64,000 nucleotides of DNA from Deltaproteobacteria bacterium (lineage in GTDB: Bacteria > Lernaellota > Lernaellaia > JACKCT01), in assembly GCA_020633895.1 (NCBI GenBank), contig JACKCT010000001.1:186001-250000 (forward strand), given 5' to 3'. Positions 53,173-61,952 of this stretch are shown piece by piece (position 1 is the stretch's first letter; each line of letters starts with the position of its first letter). A model generated the notes under the pieces. That model was not told the DNA's origin, did no database searches, and saw nothing but the letters and a program-made list of their open reading frames with translations. The translations under genes and the position numbers were made by a program.

Positions 53173-53762
53173 GACCTTCCCCTAAGGTAACTCGCCCCAC
53201 CGACGCGTCGGGTGCGTTCGGCGGGGGGGTGAGGCACTCCTCTTCAGCCAAGTCGAGCTTAGCTGTTAGCCCTCTCACACTACATGATTTAGGTCATAAT
53301 TCCAACCAATTTTCCATCTAGCGAAACATCTCGCTTCGAAAAACCGGCCGGGGCCGAGAGGGCTTCGGCACGTCACGACACTAACACAGTCCATTCACGA
53401 GTTGCAAGACCAACCATTCAGTATGTAAAAAGGGGCTTAAAATCAAAGCCTTGGATTCAAAGTTGAAATTGCTCCAAAGTCGATCTGAATGTGGAAAATC
53501 CCACGAAGTTCCGAATTGCTCCAACGATTTCCAGACTAAAAACTGGCTCTCAAAATTCAAAATTCCCGAGAAAACGGCGTGAAGTTTTGAAGTGCGATGT
53601 CGATTCGCGGGGAAAAATCCGGACGTCTCCGGCGAAAATCGACCGGGCGGTATGACCGGCGTTCGGTCCGCCGCGACTTGTGGACATGGGCGGGATCGGT
53701 GCGCTAGCTTGATTTTCGGAACCCGAACATTGCATCGCGAACTTGCTGGGAATTGTCGCGCC
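53173..53762. other. 590-nt spacer between the crp-like and GT-C genes
   Basis: No credible gene is seen. The palindrome ATGATTTAGGTCAT lies at 53284-53297, about 112 bp upstream of the crp-like start, and fits a weak Crp/Fnr site (TGA-N6-TCA). The stretch 53390-53580 is AT-rich with no recognised motif. Both divergent genes must be promoted from here. Confidence 0.5.
53284..53297. promoter_or_regulatory. possible Crp/Fnr autoregulatory site
   Basis: ATGATTTAGGTCAT is a TGA-N6-TCA dyad upstream of the crp-like gene. It lacks the outer T-G and C-A pairs of the strong site at 21810. Confidence 0.35.
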
Positions 53763-55553
53763 ATGACGTCGCCCGAATCGTCCGAGTCCGAAAACGCCGC
53801 AACCGGCAACGGCGGGACGCCGGCCTATCTTCGTCAATACGCGGCGATCCTGGCGCTGTTGTACCTGGCGTTGGTCGTGGCCACGGTGCATGCGCGCAAT
53901 TACCACGGGCTCGTCATGCCCGATTCCATGCGCTACGCCGACCTGGCCCGCAATTTCATCCAGGGCGAGGGCTTTGTTTCCAACGCGGTCCTGCCGCACA
54001 ACGTCCTGCAACTCACATACGACAAACGCACCCCCGCGCGGCTCATCCGCACACCCCACCGGCAATACTACGGCTTCCCGCTCGTGCTCGCCGCGTTCTT
54101 CGCGCTGATGGGGCCGACGGAGGTGGCCGTCTTCGTGGCTGCGTCGGCCTTATGGATCCTCGGCGGCATGCTGGTGTTCTTCCTCGCCCGTCGTCTGTTC
54201 GACGACCGGGCCGCGGCCATCGCGGTTTTTCTCTATTCGGTGCAGCCCAAACTCATCGCCTATGCCATCGCCGGTTTGAGCGAACCGTTGTGCGTCGTGT
54301 TGATGACGGGTGCGGCGCTGGCCGTGGTGGCGGAGAAACGTGTCATCGCCGGCGGCCTGACGGCGGGTGCGTTGGCGGCGTTGGCTTTCGTGGTGCGTCA
54401 GCCGATGTTGTTTCTCATGCCCATCGTCCTGATCGGCGCGCTGGCATGGCGGACGGATCGACGATGGTTGTCGGCGGGGGCCATGGTCGGGGGAATCGTG
54501 GCGGGGAAACTGGCCTTGGCGGCATTGCAGCCGGTCTTCTTCCCGCCGCCTGAACCTTTTGACGCCATCCCCGTTACGCGCCCGACGACCGCTGTCTCCA
54601 CAGCGGCGCCTTCGGCGTCGGCGGACGACCCCTGGTGGGCCCGGAAGCTGCACGGCATCTTCGGCACGGCGGCCTATGTCTTCAGCTCCCAATACCCCGG
54701 CCACAGCGTCGAACGCAGTGCCGACGCCGCGCCCGTCGCAAAAATGTCCACCGGGGAATTGTTCCGCGAAAAGTTGCGCATCAACGCGCCCAAGGTTTTG
54801 ACGAGCGCGACCATCCGGCTGGGCACGCCTTTTCTCGGGCTGATCTTCTTGTTTTCCGTGCTTTATCGGTGGCGGGATCGGCGCGTGGCGATTGCCGCGT
54901 TGACGGCGGCGGCGCTGATCGGGGCGACGGGATTCGTCACGCTTTGGCTCTATGTCATGGAGCGTTATTTCCAGATCTTCGTGCCGTGGCTGATCCTGCC
55001 CATCGCGGCGGCGGTGGCCCATCTGACGCAAACCCAAGAAGGGGGATCGCGGCGGCAGCGCGTCGTCCTGGCCGTGTTGCTGATATGGACCGCGTCGATT
55101 CCGATCCGCTCCGGGATTCTGCCGTGGCCGGCGTCGGACCCGCTGATTGCCGATATCCCGAGGGATACGCGCGACGTAAAATCCGCCGTGGCCGACATCC
55201 TCAAGGAGCACACCGATCCGGAGGACATCGTCTTTTGCGACTTGCCCCTGGTGTCGGCCTGGTATGCCGATCGCACCAGCATCTGGCTGCCGCTCAAATT
55301 TTCGGATGTGTACGAGATCGCCCGCTGGGTCGACGCGGATTACCTGATGCTGACGTTGGAAGATCCGGAAGGGTATCAGACGTGGGCGGAATGGCTGATG
55401 TTCAAGCGGGGCGACGCCATCCAGCACCCGAAACTGCTCGGACCTTGGGAATTCGTCGCCGGGCGGAACACCAAAAAGAAGTCCGTTATCCTCTTTCGCA
55501 ACACGCAGCCGACCGTCGGCGGCGTCGGGTCGGTGTTAACCGGCACGACGTGA
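53763..55553 (+). CDS. membrane GT-C glycosyltransferase, ArnT/PMT-like (GT39/GT83 type)
   Basis: The 596-residue protein has a short disordered N-terminus, then ten or more membrane helices. The first outside loop carries MPDSMRYADLARNFIQGEGF, which corresponds to the acidic catalytic loop of ArnT/PMT-type enzymes that use polyprenyl-phosphate sugars. A soluble C-terminal part (about residues 470-590) follows. It should transfer a sugar on the periplasmic face to a protein, lipid or polymer. The epimerase and GT4 genes next door, on the other strand, support a cell-surface glycan locus. Confidence 0.82.
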   Translation: MTSPESSESENAATGNGGTPAYLRQYAAILALLYLALVVATVHARNYHGLVMPDSMRYADLARNFIQGEGFVSNAVLPHNVLQLTYDKRTPARLIRTPHRQYYGFPLVLAAFFALMGPTEVAVFVAASALWILGGMLVFFLARRLFDDRAAAIAVFLYSVQPKLIAYAIAGLSEPLCVVLMTGAALAVVAEKRVIAGGLTAGALAALAFVVRQPMLFLMPIVLIGALAWRTDRRWLSAGAMVGGIVAGKLALAALQPVFFPPPEPFDAIPVTRPTTAVSTAAPSASADDPWWARKLHGIFGTAAYVFSSQYPGHSVERSADAAPVAKMSTGELFREKLRINAPKVLTSATIRLGTPFLGLIFLFSVLYRWRDRRVAIAALTAAALIGATGFVTLWLYVMERYFQIFVPWLILPIAAAVAHLTQTQEGGSRRQRVVLAVLLIWTASIPIRSGILPWPASDPLIADIPRDTRDVKSAVADILKEHTDPEDIVFCDLPLVSAWYADRTSIWLPLKFSDVYEIARWVDADYLMLTLEDPEGYQTWAEWLMFKRGDAIQHPKLLGPWEFVAGRNTKKKSVILFRNTQPTVGGVGSVLTGTT

Positions 55554-55590
55554 CGCCGGCGATCGCGTTTTCGCTCAAGAAATACGGAAA

Positions 55591-56547
55591 TTACTGATTG
55601 ACGGTCTGGGAGAAATCGCCCGAGCCGCGCAGCCATTCCACGGTGCGGGTCAGGCCTTCGCGCAGGTCGACCTGGGGCATGAACCCCAGCTTGGCGCCGG
55701 ATTTGGTCAGGTCGGCGCGGCTGTTGCGGATGTCGCCCTCGCGAGCGGGCGTGAATTCCGGCTCGGGGGCGTTGCCGACCACCTCGCGCATCATGGTCGC
55801 CAGTTCGAGCACGCCGGTCACTTGGCCGGTACCCACGTTGAAGACCTCGGGGCTGTCGAAACCCGCCCCGGCGGCCAGGCGATTGGCGGCCACTACGTCG
55901 CCCACGAATACGAAATCCCGCGTTTGCCGTCCGTCGCCGTGGATCTGCACCGCGCGGCCCTGGAGCATTCGCTGCATGAAGATCGGCACCACGGCCGCGT
56001 AGGGCGAGGCGGGGTCCTGGTTGGGCCCGTAGACATTAAAGAAACGCAGTCCCACCGTCGGCAGGCCGAAGCAATTCTGAAACGTGGCGGCGTACAGTTC
56101 CAACGAGCGCTTATCCGCGGCATAGGGCGAAATCGGCGAGCCGGGCTCGTCCTCGCGCTGGAGTTCCTTGGTGCTTGGTCCGTAGACGGCGCACGAACTG
56201 GCGTAGACAAAGCTGTCGACCTTGGCGTCGGCGGCGGCGCGAAGCATGTTGATCGATCCGGCAATGTTGATGTCGGCGGACAGGCTGGGGTTTTTCAGGC
56301 TTTCGGGTACGGAGATGAAGGCGGCCAGGTGGTAGACGTAGTTCACCCCCCGGCAGGCCTCGCGGCAGGTCGCCATGTTGCGAATATCGCCCTCGATGAA
56401 CTCCACGTGCTTGAGTCCCATCAGGTTCTCGCGCTTGCCGGTGGAAAGATTGTCCAGCACGCGCACTGACTCGCCGTCGGCCAACAGGGACCGCACCAGA
56501 TTGCTGCCGATGAAGCCGGCGCCGCCGGTCACGAGATGCAGGGCCAC
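55591..56547 (-). CDS. NAD-dependent nucleotide-sugar epimerase
   Basis: The 318-residue extended SDR has GGAGFIGSNLV (NAD motif), the Ser in YASSCAVYG and the YAADK catalytic Tyr-Lys pair, then FFNVYGPNQDP and the substrate motif GDGRQTRDFVFVGDVV. It fits the UDP-glucose/UDP-GlcNAc 4-epimerase group (GalE/WbpP-like); the exact sugar is not readable. It converges with the GT-C gene and is followed upstream by a GT4 glycosyltransferase, so it probably supplies an activated sugar for surface glycans. Confidence 0.92.
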   Translation of the reverse strand: MALHLVTGGAGFIGSNLVRSLLADGESVRVLDNLSTGKRENLMGLKHVEFIEGDIRNMATCREACRGVNYVYHLAAFISVPESLKNPSLSADINIAGSINMLRAAADAKVDSFVYASSCAVYGPSTKELQREDEPGSPISPYAADKRSLELYAATFQNCFGLPTVGLRFFNVYGPNQDPASPYAAVVPIFMQRMLQGRAVQIHGDGRQTRDFVFVGDVVAANRLAAGAGFDSPEVFNVGTGQVTGVLELATMMREVVGNAPEPEFTPAREGDIRNSRADLTKSGAKLGFMPQVDLREGLTRTVEWLRGSGDFSQTVNQ

Positions 56548-56626
56548 GAAACCTCCGCTCGCATTGCCGATGTGACCATATTGGTCGAATAGCCCATTGT
56601 CAAACGCAATGCCGAATCATTCCGGT

Positions 56627-58021
56627 TTACCGCGCTGCCCTATCATCGGCAATTTGCCGGTAAATATTAAGCAGCCGTTCGGCCACCGCCTCCACGCGGA
56701 ACGGTTCTCGAATCGAACGCCGCGCCGCCTCGATGCGCTCGGGACGGTCGATCAATGCCTGCATGCAGGAATGCAGCGAAAACGCGTCCATTCCGGTGAA
56801 AAGCCACCCGCCTTTGTCTTCGTCCACGAACTCGGGCAGGGCCCCATGGTCCGCCGCGATCACGGGGACTTTCGCCGCTTGCGCCTCGTGGATGACCTTG
56901 GGCGCGTTCTCCACCCACAGCGAAGGGACGATCAGCACGTCGATTTCCCGCAAAATCCGCGGCAGTTCGTCGGGCTTGAACGGGCCGTGGGCTTCATACC
57001 GTCCGGTCGCGGAATCTACAAGGCCTTCCGGCAGGTTCGATGTCGACAAATCGCCGTAGAGGTGAAGTTTCGCCCGGGCAGGATCGATGCGCTCGAATGC
57101 CGCCAGGGCCAGATCCACGCCCTTGCTCCGGTCCAGATGGCCGACGAGGCCGAATCGGATCGGATACCTCAGGGGGCCTTGGGGGGACGAATTGGAGAGC
57201 GAATTGGAGAGCGAATTGGAGAGCGACTTGGGAACCTGGGCCGAGTCGACGCCGTAGTCGACAATTTGAAGGCGCTCGGGGGCGATCGGATAACCGGCGT
57301 CATGGTAGCGCTTGGGCAGATAGGCGGACGGACTGACGACCACCCGGGCGGCTTTTAGCAGTCGGCGGTGCATCGATCGGCGTCGGGCGAAAAACAGCGG
57401 CGTCGCGACGCGGGATTTGCCGCCCGGCTTCGATGATCCGCCCGCGTCGTCGTCCGACGCTCCGACGGAGACTTCCGCGTCGATCTGCCTTCTCAATGCG
57501 CGGACCGCCGGGGAGAGGGGGCCGAACTCGGCCAGGGCCGCCGCCTCGCCGAGGAGATCCGGGGCCAGGCGGTGGTCGTAGCATTCGGCGCAACGCTTCA
57601 AGGGAACAGGCCCGGCGCACGGGCTCTCGCCTTTGTACAGCAGGCGGATGCGGGGGCAGATCCACCAGTAGTCGTGCAGCGTCAGCACCGACGGGTGGCG
57701 GCGCATGACGTCCAATAGCGCCTTGGGCGGCAGACCGATCCCATGATGCACATGCACGACATCCGGGCTGAAGCGCTCGGCGACACGGATCAGGTCGGCG
57801 GCCAGGGCCGGTTGGGCCTTGATTCGATGATCGATCCAGCGATGCACCCGCACCCCGTCCACCGCGATCAGCTCGGCGCCTTCCCCGCGATGGGCGACCG
57901 AGCGCGTGTAAACGAGGACGTCGTTGTTCTCGATCAGCACGCGCGCCAGTTGATGGGCGTGCCTCTCGGCCCCGCCCAGGCGTTCGGGGACATACTGGTG
58001 AACGATCAGCAGGATGCGCAT
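56627..58021 (-). CDS. glycosyltransferase family 4 protein
   Basis: The 464-residue GT-B enzyme has the N-terminal HQYVPERLGGAERHAHQLARVL (GG donor-side loop), VHVHHGIGLP, and a C-terminal domain with FGLVGHLDRSKGVDLALAAF and the EX7E-like stretch VENAPKVIHEAQAAKVPVIA. A Cys-rich patch (CAGPVPLKRCAECYDHR) and an acidic insert lie in the middle. A 12-bp repeat encodes SNSL units near residue 268. It should add a sugar from a nucleotide donor at the cytoplasmic side of the membrane. Confidence 0.9.
   Translation of the reverse strand: MRILLIVHQYVPERLGGAERHAHQLARVLIENNDVLVYTRSVAHRGEGAELIAVDGVRVHRWIDHRIKAQPALAADLIRVAERFSPDVVHVHHGIGLPPKALLDVMRRHPSVLTLHDYWWICPRIRLLYKGESPCAGPVPLKRCAECYDHRLAPDLLGEAAALAEFGPLSPAVRALRRQIDAEVSVGASDDDAGGSSKPGGKSRVATPLFFARRRSMHRRLLKAARVVVSPSAYLPKRYHDAGYPIAPERLQIVDYGVDSAQVPKSLSNSLSNSLSNSSPQGPLRYPIRFGLVGHLDRSKGVDLALAAFERIDPARAKLHLYGDLSTSNLPEGLVDSATGRYEAHGPFKPDELPRILREIDVLIVPSLWVENAPKVIHEAQAAKVPVIAADHGALPEFVDEDKGGWLFTGMDAFSLHSCMQALIDRPERIEAARRSIREPFRVEAVAERLLNIYRQIADDRAAR
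57189..57224 (-). repeat. 12-bp tandem repeat inside the GT4 gene
   Basis: Three perfect copies of GAATTGGAGAGC plus a diverged fourth encode Ser-Asn-Ser-Leu units in a loop between the two GT-B domains. The unit is a multiple of three, so copy changes keep the frame. Confidence 0.9.
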
Positions 58022-58070
58022 GGGGCGAGCTTAGCGGGCAAGCGGCGGATTGGCCATCCGAACTTAGTTC

Positions 58071-58691
58071 TCAGGTCGCTTCGGCGAAGTCTTGCAGGAT
58101 GCGGTCCCACACGGCGCGGGTTTGTGTGTCCAACTCGTCGAGGTTGCCGAAGTTTTCGATGATGTAGTCGGCGCGCTCGCGGCGTTCGTCGTCGGAAAGC
58201 TGGGCCGCCAGGGCCCCCTGGATTTGCGCCTCGGGCCAATCATTGCGAGCACGCACTCGCTCGGCCTGCGTTTCGGCTCCGGCGACGACGGCGATCATCG
58301 CGTCGAAGGGGTAGGGGGCGTTGGTCTCCATCAGCAGCGCCGCCTCGACCACGCCCGCCGGCCGTCCCTCCTCGCGAAACTGCTGGAGCTTTTGGCCGAC
58401 GTTCAGGAAGATGCGGGGGTGTGTGATGGATTCGAGGATCTTGCATTTGGCGGGATCGGCGAAGACGATTTCCCGCATCGCCGTGCGATCCAATTCGCCC
58501 TCGGGCGTCAGGACGCCGGTGCCGAATTTCTCGCGGATCTCTTCCAGGCCGTCGCTGCCCGGCGCGACGACATCCCGCGCCACCTGATCCGAGTCGACCA
58601 CTCCGGCGCCCAATGACGTCAAGATTCTTCCCACTTCGCTTTTTCCCGAGGCGATTCCGCCGGTCAGTCCGAGAATCAGGAAGCGAGGCAC
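58071..58691 (-). CDS. coaE: dephospho-CoA kinase
   Basis: The 206-residue P-loop kinase has GLTGGIASGKSEVG, then VVDSDQVARDVVAPG (acceptor binding), THPRI and VVEAALLMETNAP, all CoaE signatures, in the usual length. It phosphorylates the ribose 3'-OH of dephospho-CoA, the last step of CoA synthesis. It ends about 50 nt before the GT4 start and follows the PHP gene by 3 nt on the same strand. Confidence 0.96.
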   Translation of the reverse strand: MPRFLILGLTGGIASGKSEVGRILTSLGAGVVDSDQVARDVVAPGSDGLEEIREKFGTGVLTPEGELDRTAMREIVFADPAKCKILESITHPRIFLNVGQKLQQFREEGRPAGVVEAALLMETNAPYPFDAMIAVVAGAETQAERVRARNDWPEAQIQGALAAQLSDDERRERADYIIENFGNLDELDTQTRAVWDRILQDFAEAT

Positions 58692-58694
58692 GGT

Positions 58695-59408
58695 TTAGAT
58701 TTGCGTCTGTTCGGGAAGGCTGAAGAAGTCGTGGTCGTAGTCGGGCCGGGTGCGGCGTTCCTTGAGGGCCAGGATGAAGTCGGCGATGGAGGTGATGGGG
58801 CCGGGGAATTCGGTCCAGGCTTTGCCCCAGGTTTCTTCCTCGTGGGCGTCGGAGCCGCCGGTGACGGCCAGGTGATGACGTTTGGCGATGAGTTTGAGGT
58901 TGTCGAAGTAGGTTTGGTTGACGAGGCCGAGGGCGGCGAGGGAGAGGATCGTGCCGTTGAAAAGCTCGACCGCGTCGACTTTGTGAACGATCTTCGCGAT
59001 GCGCTCCTCGTCCTCGTCCCGATAGGGGCCGTTTTTCGCGAAGGTCAGGGGCTCGACGCTCTCCCGCTGATTGACGCACGGATGGGCCCAGATGATGGCC
59101 GTGTGGTCGTCGCTTTTCAGGTCGGTGATGCTGCCGTCGAAGTCCTTGAGGGAGTTGATGTACTCCACGTTGTCGGAGAAGACGAGAAAGTCGCCCTCTT
59201 CGGTTTCGACTTCGATGGCCGGGATCACCAGGTGGTTGGGCAGGGCTTCGGAGAGGCGCGAGTAGGCTTCGTTGGTTCCGTGGTCGGTGCACAGCAGCAC
59301 GGCGGCGGGTTCGCGCTGCCCTTGCTGAATCAGAAAGCGCAGAGTCAGGCTCGAACAGTTCGACAGCTTCGAATGCAAATGCGTATCGATTTTCGCAACT
59401 TGCTGCAT
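58695..59408 (-). CDS. PHP-domain phosphoesterase
   Basis: I use ATG 59408, which begins at the domain (MQQVAKIDTHLHS); the frame is open to 59516 with a low-complexity basic stretch. The 237-residue protein has the PHP metal-site motifs DTHLHS, CTDHGT, the Glu in PAIEVETEEG, IIWAHPC and GGSDAHE. PHP proteins are trinuclear-metal phosphoesterases, for example 3',5'-nucleotide phosphatases and tRNA-ligated or polymerase-linked forms. The substrate is unknown. It is 3 nt before coaE. Confidence 0.88.
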   Translation of the reverse strand: MQQVAKIDTHLHSKLSNCSSLTLRFLIQQGQREPAAVLLCTDHGTNEAYSRLSEALPNHLVIPAIEVETEEGDFLVFSDNVEYINSLKDFDGSITDLKSDDHTAIIWAHPCVNQRESVEPLTFAKNGPYRDEDEERIAKIVHKVDAVELFNGTILSLAALGLVNQTYFDNLKLIAKRHHLAVTGGSDAHEEETWGKAWTEFPGPITSIADFILALKERRTRPDYDHDFFSLPEQTQI

Positions 59409-59573
59409 TGCGACGATCCGTCCACTTGATCTGTCACGACGTCGGGAAACCGAGCGGTCAAGAACTCTAGGCGTATTGGCACGGTGTGTCAATCGAGAAG
59501 CGGCTTTTCCTTTCACGGCGCCCTCCGTCCCCGAAGTGCTCGATATCAGACCACGTTTTGCCGATCCGCAGGC

Positions 59574-60059
59574 TCAGGAGGCGCCTGTCGGGGGCGCGTC
59601 CTCGAAGCTTTTGATCAGCCAGTCTTCACCGTTGACCACAAGCAAGAATCGTCCCAACTTTTCGTCGGTCGGACCAAGGGCTACTAAAACTGTAGCCTCG
59701 GTTTCGCTCTTGTCCACCTCTAAGATCCTGACAGAACTCGGTTTTTTTAAAAGGAAGGCCGCCAACACATCGGTTTTTCGCTTCGGGTCGGCCATCATCG
59801 AGCGCAGTTTTTCGTGAGCTTCCAAATATTCGGCGGCCCGGCGGGGGTCGGCTTTTTCGTCAAAGGCCGCCGCCTTGGCCAAGGGATCCTGAGTTATTTG
59901 AAATTGATGATAGAAATCCGTGACCCGCTGTTCGATCAACGAGACGGCCGGATCGCCGCCCTTTTTGCCGCATCCGGCGACGGCAATCGCCAGCGCGAGC
60001 GCCAGGATCGGCGCCGTCACGAGCAGACGTAAGGTCTTGGAATCAGTCTTGATCGGCAT
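59574..60059 (-). CDS. small lipoprotein
   Basis: The 161-residue protein has a lipobox (LALALAIAVAGC), then GKKGGDPAVS and a helix-rich domain with an NTF2-like or DUF4878-like outline (LIEQRVTDFYHQFQITQDP; EATVLVALGPTDEKLGRFLLVVNGEDWLIKSF). The start lies 17 nt inside the upstream zinc-ribbon gene, so the two are coupled. Function unknown. Confidence 0.8.
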   Translation of the reverse strand: MPIKTDSKTLRLLVTAPILALALAIAVAGCGKKGGDPAVSLIEQRVTDFYHQFQITQDPLAKAAAFDEKADPRRAAEYLEAHEKLRSMMADPKRKTDVLAAFLLKKPSSVRILEVDKSETEATVLVALGPTDEKLGRFLLVVNGEDWLIKSFEDAPPTGAS

Positions 60060-60870
60060 AGTCCGGCGCGGTGAAATTGTAGGCGGTCATCACGTCCCGG
60101 GCCCGGTCCCAATCCTCTTCGGAGACCATGATCTTGACCCCGCCGGAACTGGCCAGGGGCTCGAGGGAGACCAGGTTGCGATTGTGAATGATCACGTCCA
60201 GGTTTTCCTGCTCCAAAATCGCCAAGAGGTGCTCAGCCTTGTTGTAATCCAACGATCGGAAGATTTCCACGCGTCCCGCCACGCGGAAGCGCTTGGGACG
60301 GCCGGGGATTTCGGTGCGGTTCGAGCGATCGGGGGCGAACAGCAGATAGATCACCGCGACCGCGCATAACCCAAAGAAGATATTAAGGGTTTTCCTGGTT
60401 TGGCCGTCAAGCTGGCCCGGATCGGGCAGGGCGTTGACCAGGGCCATGGCCGAAATAATGACGCCGATCAGCAGCGGCAGCCGACGCCAGATCAGCCGAA
60501 AATCGACAATTTTCCGACGGGCGTCGATCGGCGGAGGCAGCTCGGGGTGGCCCATGCCGCCGCCGAACTGGTCGTGGCCGCAGGAGACGCACCGCCGGGT
60601 TGTGGGATCGTTGATCATGCCGCAATTCTCGCATTCGACGCCCAGGTCGGCGCCGCATTCGGGGCACGCGCGGGGTCCGGCGTCGAACTGGGCCCCGCAG
60701 GCAAAGCACGCCTGCCCGGAGAGGACCAGCCGGTCGCCTTCGGCCGTGACCATCGCGCCGCATCGGTCGCATAGCACGACGCCGGGTTCCAGCAGCGATC
60801 GGCAGCGGGGGCAGGGCCGCTCGGGCCGTCGTGTCGGGGCCGACTCTAACATAAGATCGCGGGATGTCAC
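60043..60870 (-). CDS. zinc-ribbon membrane protein with C-terminal DUF2007-like domain
   Basis: GTG 60870 or ATG 60852 may be the start (up to 275 residues). Four Cys-pair units (CPRC...CDRC; CFAC...CPEC; CENC...CVSC) form two or three zinc ribbons in the first 100 residues. Two membrane helices (LPLLIGVIISAMALVNALP; TLNIFFGLCAVAVIYLLFA) follow, then a DUF2007-type domain (EIFRSLDYNKAEHLLAILEQENLDVIIHN) of the PII-like signal-transducing fold. Coupled to the lipoprotein gene downstream. Function unknown. Confidence 0.8.
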   Translation of the reverse strand: MTSRDLMLESAPTRRPERPCPRCRSLLEPGVVLCDRCGAMVTAEGDRLVLSGQACFACGAQFDAGPRACPECGADLGVECENCGMINDPTTRRCVSCGHDQFGGGMGHPELPPPIDARRKIVDFRLIWRRLPLLIGVIISAMALVNALPDPGQLDGQTRKTLNIFFGLCAVAVIYLLFAPDRSNRTEIPGRPKRFRVAGRVEIFRSLDYNKAEHLLAILEQENLDVIIHNRNLVSLEPLASSGGVKIMVSEEDWDRARDVMTAYNFTAPDYADQD

Positions 60871-60902
60871 GCCAATCGCCCGGCGTCAAGTCGTCGAAGG
60901 CA

Positions 60903-60940
60903 AAAACGAGAAACGCCCCGCACAAAGCGGGGCGTTTCCG
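60903..60940 (-). terminator. rho-independent terminator of the rplM-rpsI operon
   Basis: AAACGCCCCGC (60911-60921) pairs with GCGGGGCGTTT (60927-60937). On the minus strand the stem is followed by CTCGTTTTTG. It lies 50 nt after the rpsI stop. Confidence 0.88.
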
Positions 60941-60987
60941 TGAATTTCGAGGGGGTCGGCTTCGTTCGCGAAAGCGCGATTCGAATC

Positions 60988-61470
60988 CTAGCGCTTGGAG
61001 AACTGGAAGCGCTTGCGGGCGCCGGGGCGACCGTACTTCTTGCGCTCGACCACGCGAGAGTCGCGGGTCAGGAACCCGGCCTTCTTCAGCGGGCCGCGCA
61101 GTTCCGGCTCGAATTTTTCCAACGCGCGGGAGATGCCGTGGCGAATCGCGCCGGCCTGTCCCGTCAAACCGCCGCCGCGCACGACGACGTGGATGTCGAA
61201 AATGTGCCGGGTGTTGGTCAGCTCCAGGGGCTGCAGCGAGATCATGTGGTTGATTTCGCGGAACAGGTACTCGGTCGCCGGGCGACCGTTGATCGTCATC
61301 TGCCCATTGCCGCGACGCAGGTACACGCGGGCAACCGAGCTTTTGCGTCGGCCCACGGCGTGGAACTGGATGCCTTCCGGGGGCGGCATCATCGCCTTTT
61401 TCTCGGGCGCGGCCGGCTTGGGAGCAACGGCGGCGGGGGCTTCGGTCATCGGCGTTTCTTCTTCGGCCAT
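60988..61470 (-). CDS. rpsI: 30S ribosomal protein S9
   Basis: The 160-residue protein has the S9 core ([64 protein letters not shown]). It carries an N-terminal extension of some 35 residues, rich in Ala, Pro and Glu, not seen in most S9 proteins. The ribosome site is GAAGGATCT. It follows rplM in the standard order. Confidence 0.97.
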   Translation of the reverse strand: MAEEETPMTEAPAAVAPKPAAPEKKAMMPPPEGIQFHAVGRRKSSVARVYLRRGNGQMTINGRPATEYLFREINHMISLQPLELTNTRHIFDIHVVVRGGGLTGQAGAIRHGISRALEKFEPELRGPLKKAGFLTRDSRVVERKKYGRPGARKRFQFSKR

Positions 61471-61490
61471 AGATCCTTCGTCCTCTTGAG

Positions 61491-61508
61491 CCTAGCGCGA
61501 ACGCTAGG
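61491..61508 (-). promoter_or_regulatory. UUCG hairpin between rplM and rpsI
   Basis: On the minus strand CCTAGCG, loop TTCG, CGCTAGG forms a perfect 7-bp stem in the 47-nt gap between the two genes, before the rpsI ribosome site. It may be a processing or stability signal. GCTAGGAGAC recurs a few bases further on. Confidence 0.4.
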
Positions 61509-61517
61509 AGACTAGTG

Positions 61518-61952
61518 CTAGGAGACCTTCACCGTAATCGGCTTTTGCGCGTCATGGGGATGCTCGGGCCCGGTGTAGACCTTGAGCTTGCGATAGATGT
61601 GCTTGCCCAGGTCGTTTTTGGGCAGCATTCCCTTGACGGCCTTGCGGATGATCTCTTCGGGCTTGCGGGCCAGCAGGTGGCGAGCCGATTCCTGCTTGAG
61701 ATTGCCGATGTAGCCCGAGTGGCTGTAGTAGAATTTGTCGTCGAGCTTGCGTCCGGTGAGTTTGACCTTCTCGGCGTTGACCACGATGACGTAGTCGCCG
61801 CAGTCCACGTGGGGCGCGAACTCGGGCTTGTTTTTGCCGCGCAGGTGGTCGGCGATCAACGTCGCCGCCCGGCCGAGCACCTGGTTTTCCAGGTCGATCA
61901 CCACCCAGCGCTCGGGAATGTCGGACGCCTTGGGGCTGTATGTCTTCAACAT
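61518..61952 (-). CDS. rplM: 50S ribosomal protein L13
   Basis: The 144-residue protein has the L13 motifs WVVIDLENQVLGRAATLIAD, HVDCGDYVIVVNAEKV, KFYYSHSGYIG, ARKPEEIIRKAVKGMLPKN and YTGPEHPHDAQ. The length is typical. It is the first gene of the rplM-rpsI operon, and the repeat-rich spacer upstream must contain the promoter. Confidence 0.97.
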   Translation of the reverse strand: MLKTYSPKASDIPERWVVIDLENQVLGRAATLIADHLRGKNKPEFAPHVDCGDYVIVVNAEKVKLTGRKLDDKFYYSHSGYIGNLKQESARHLLARKPEEIIRKAVKGMLPKNDLGKHIYRKLKVYTGPEHPHDAQKPITVKVS

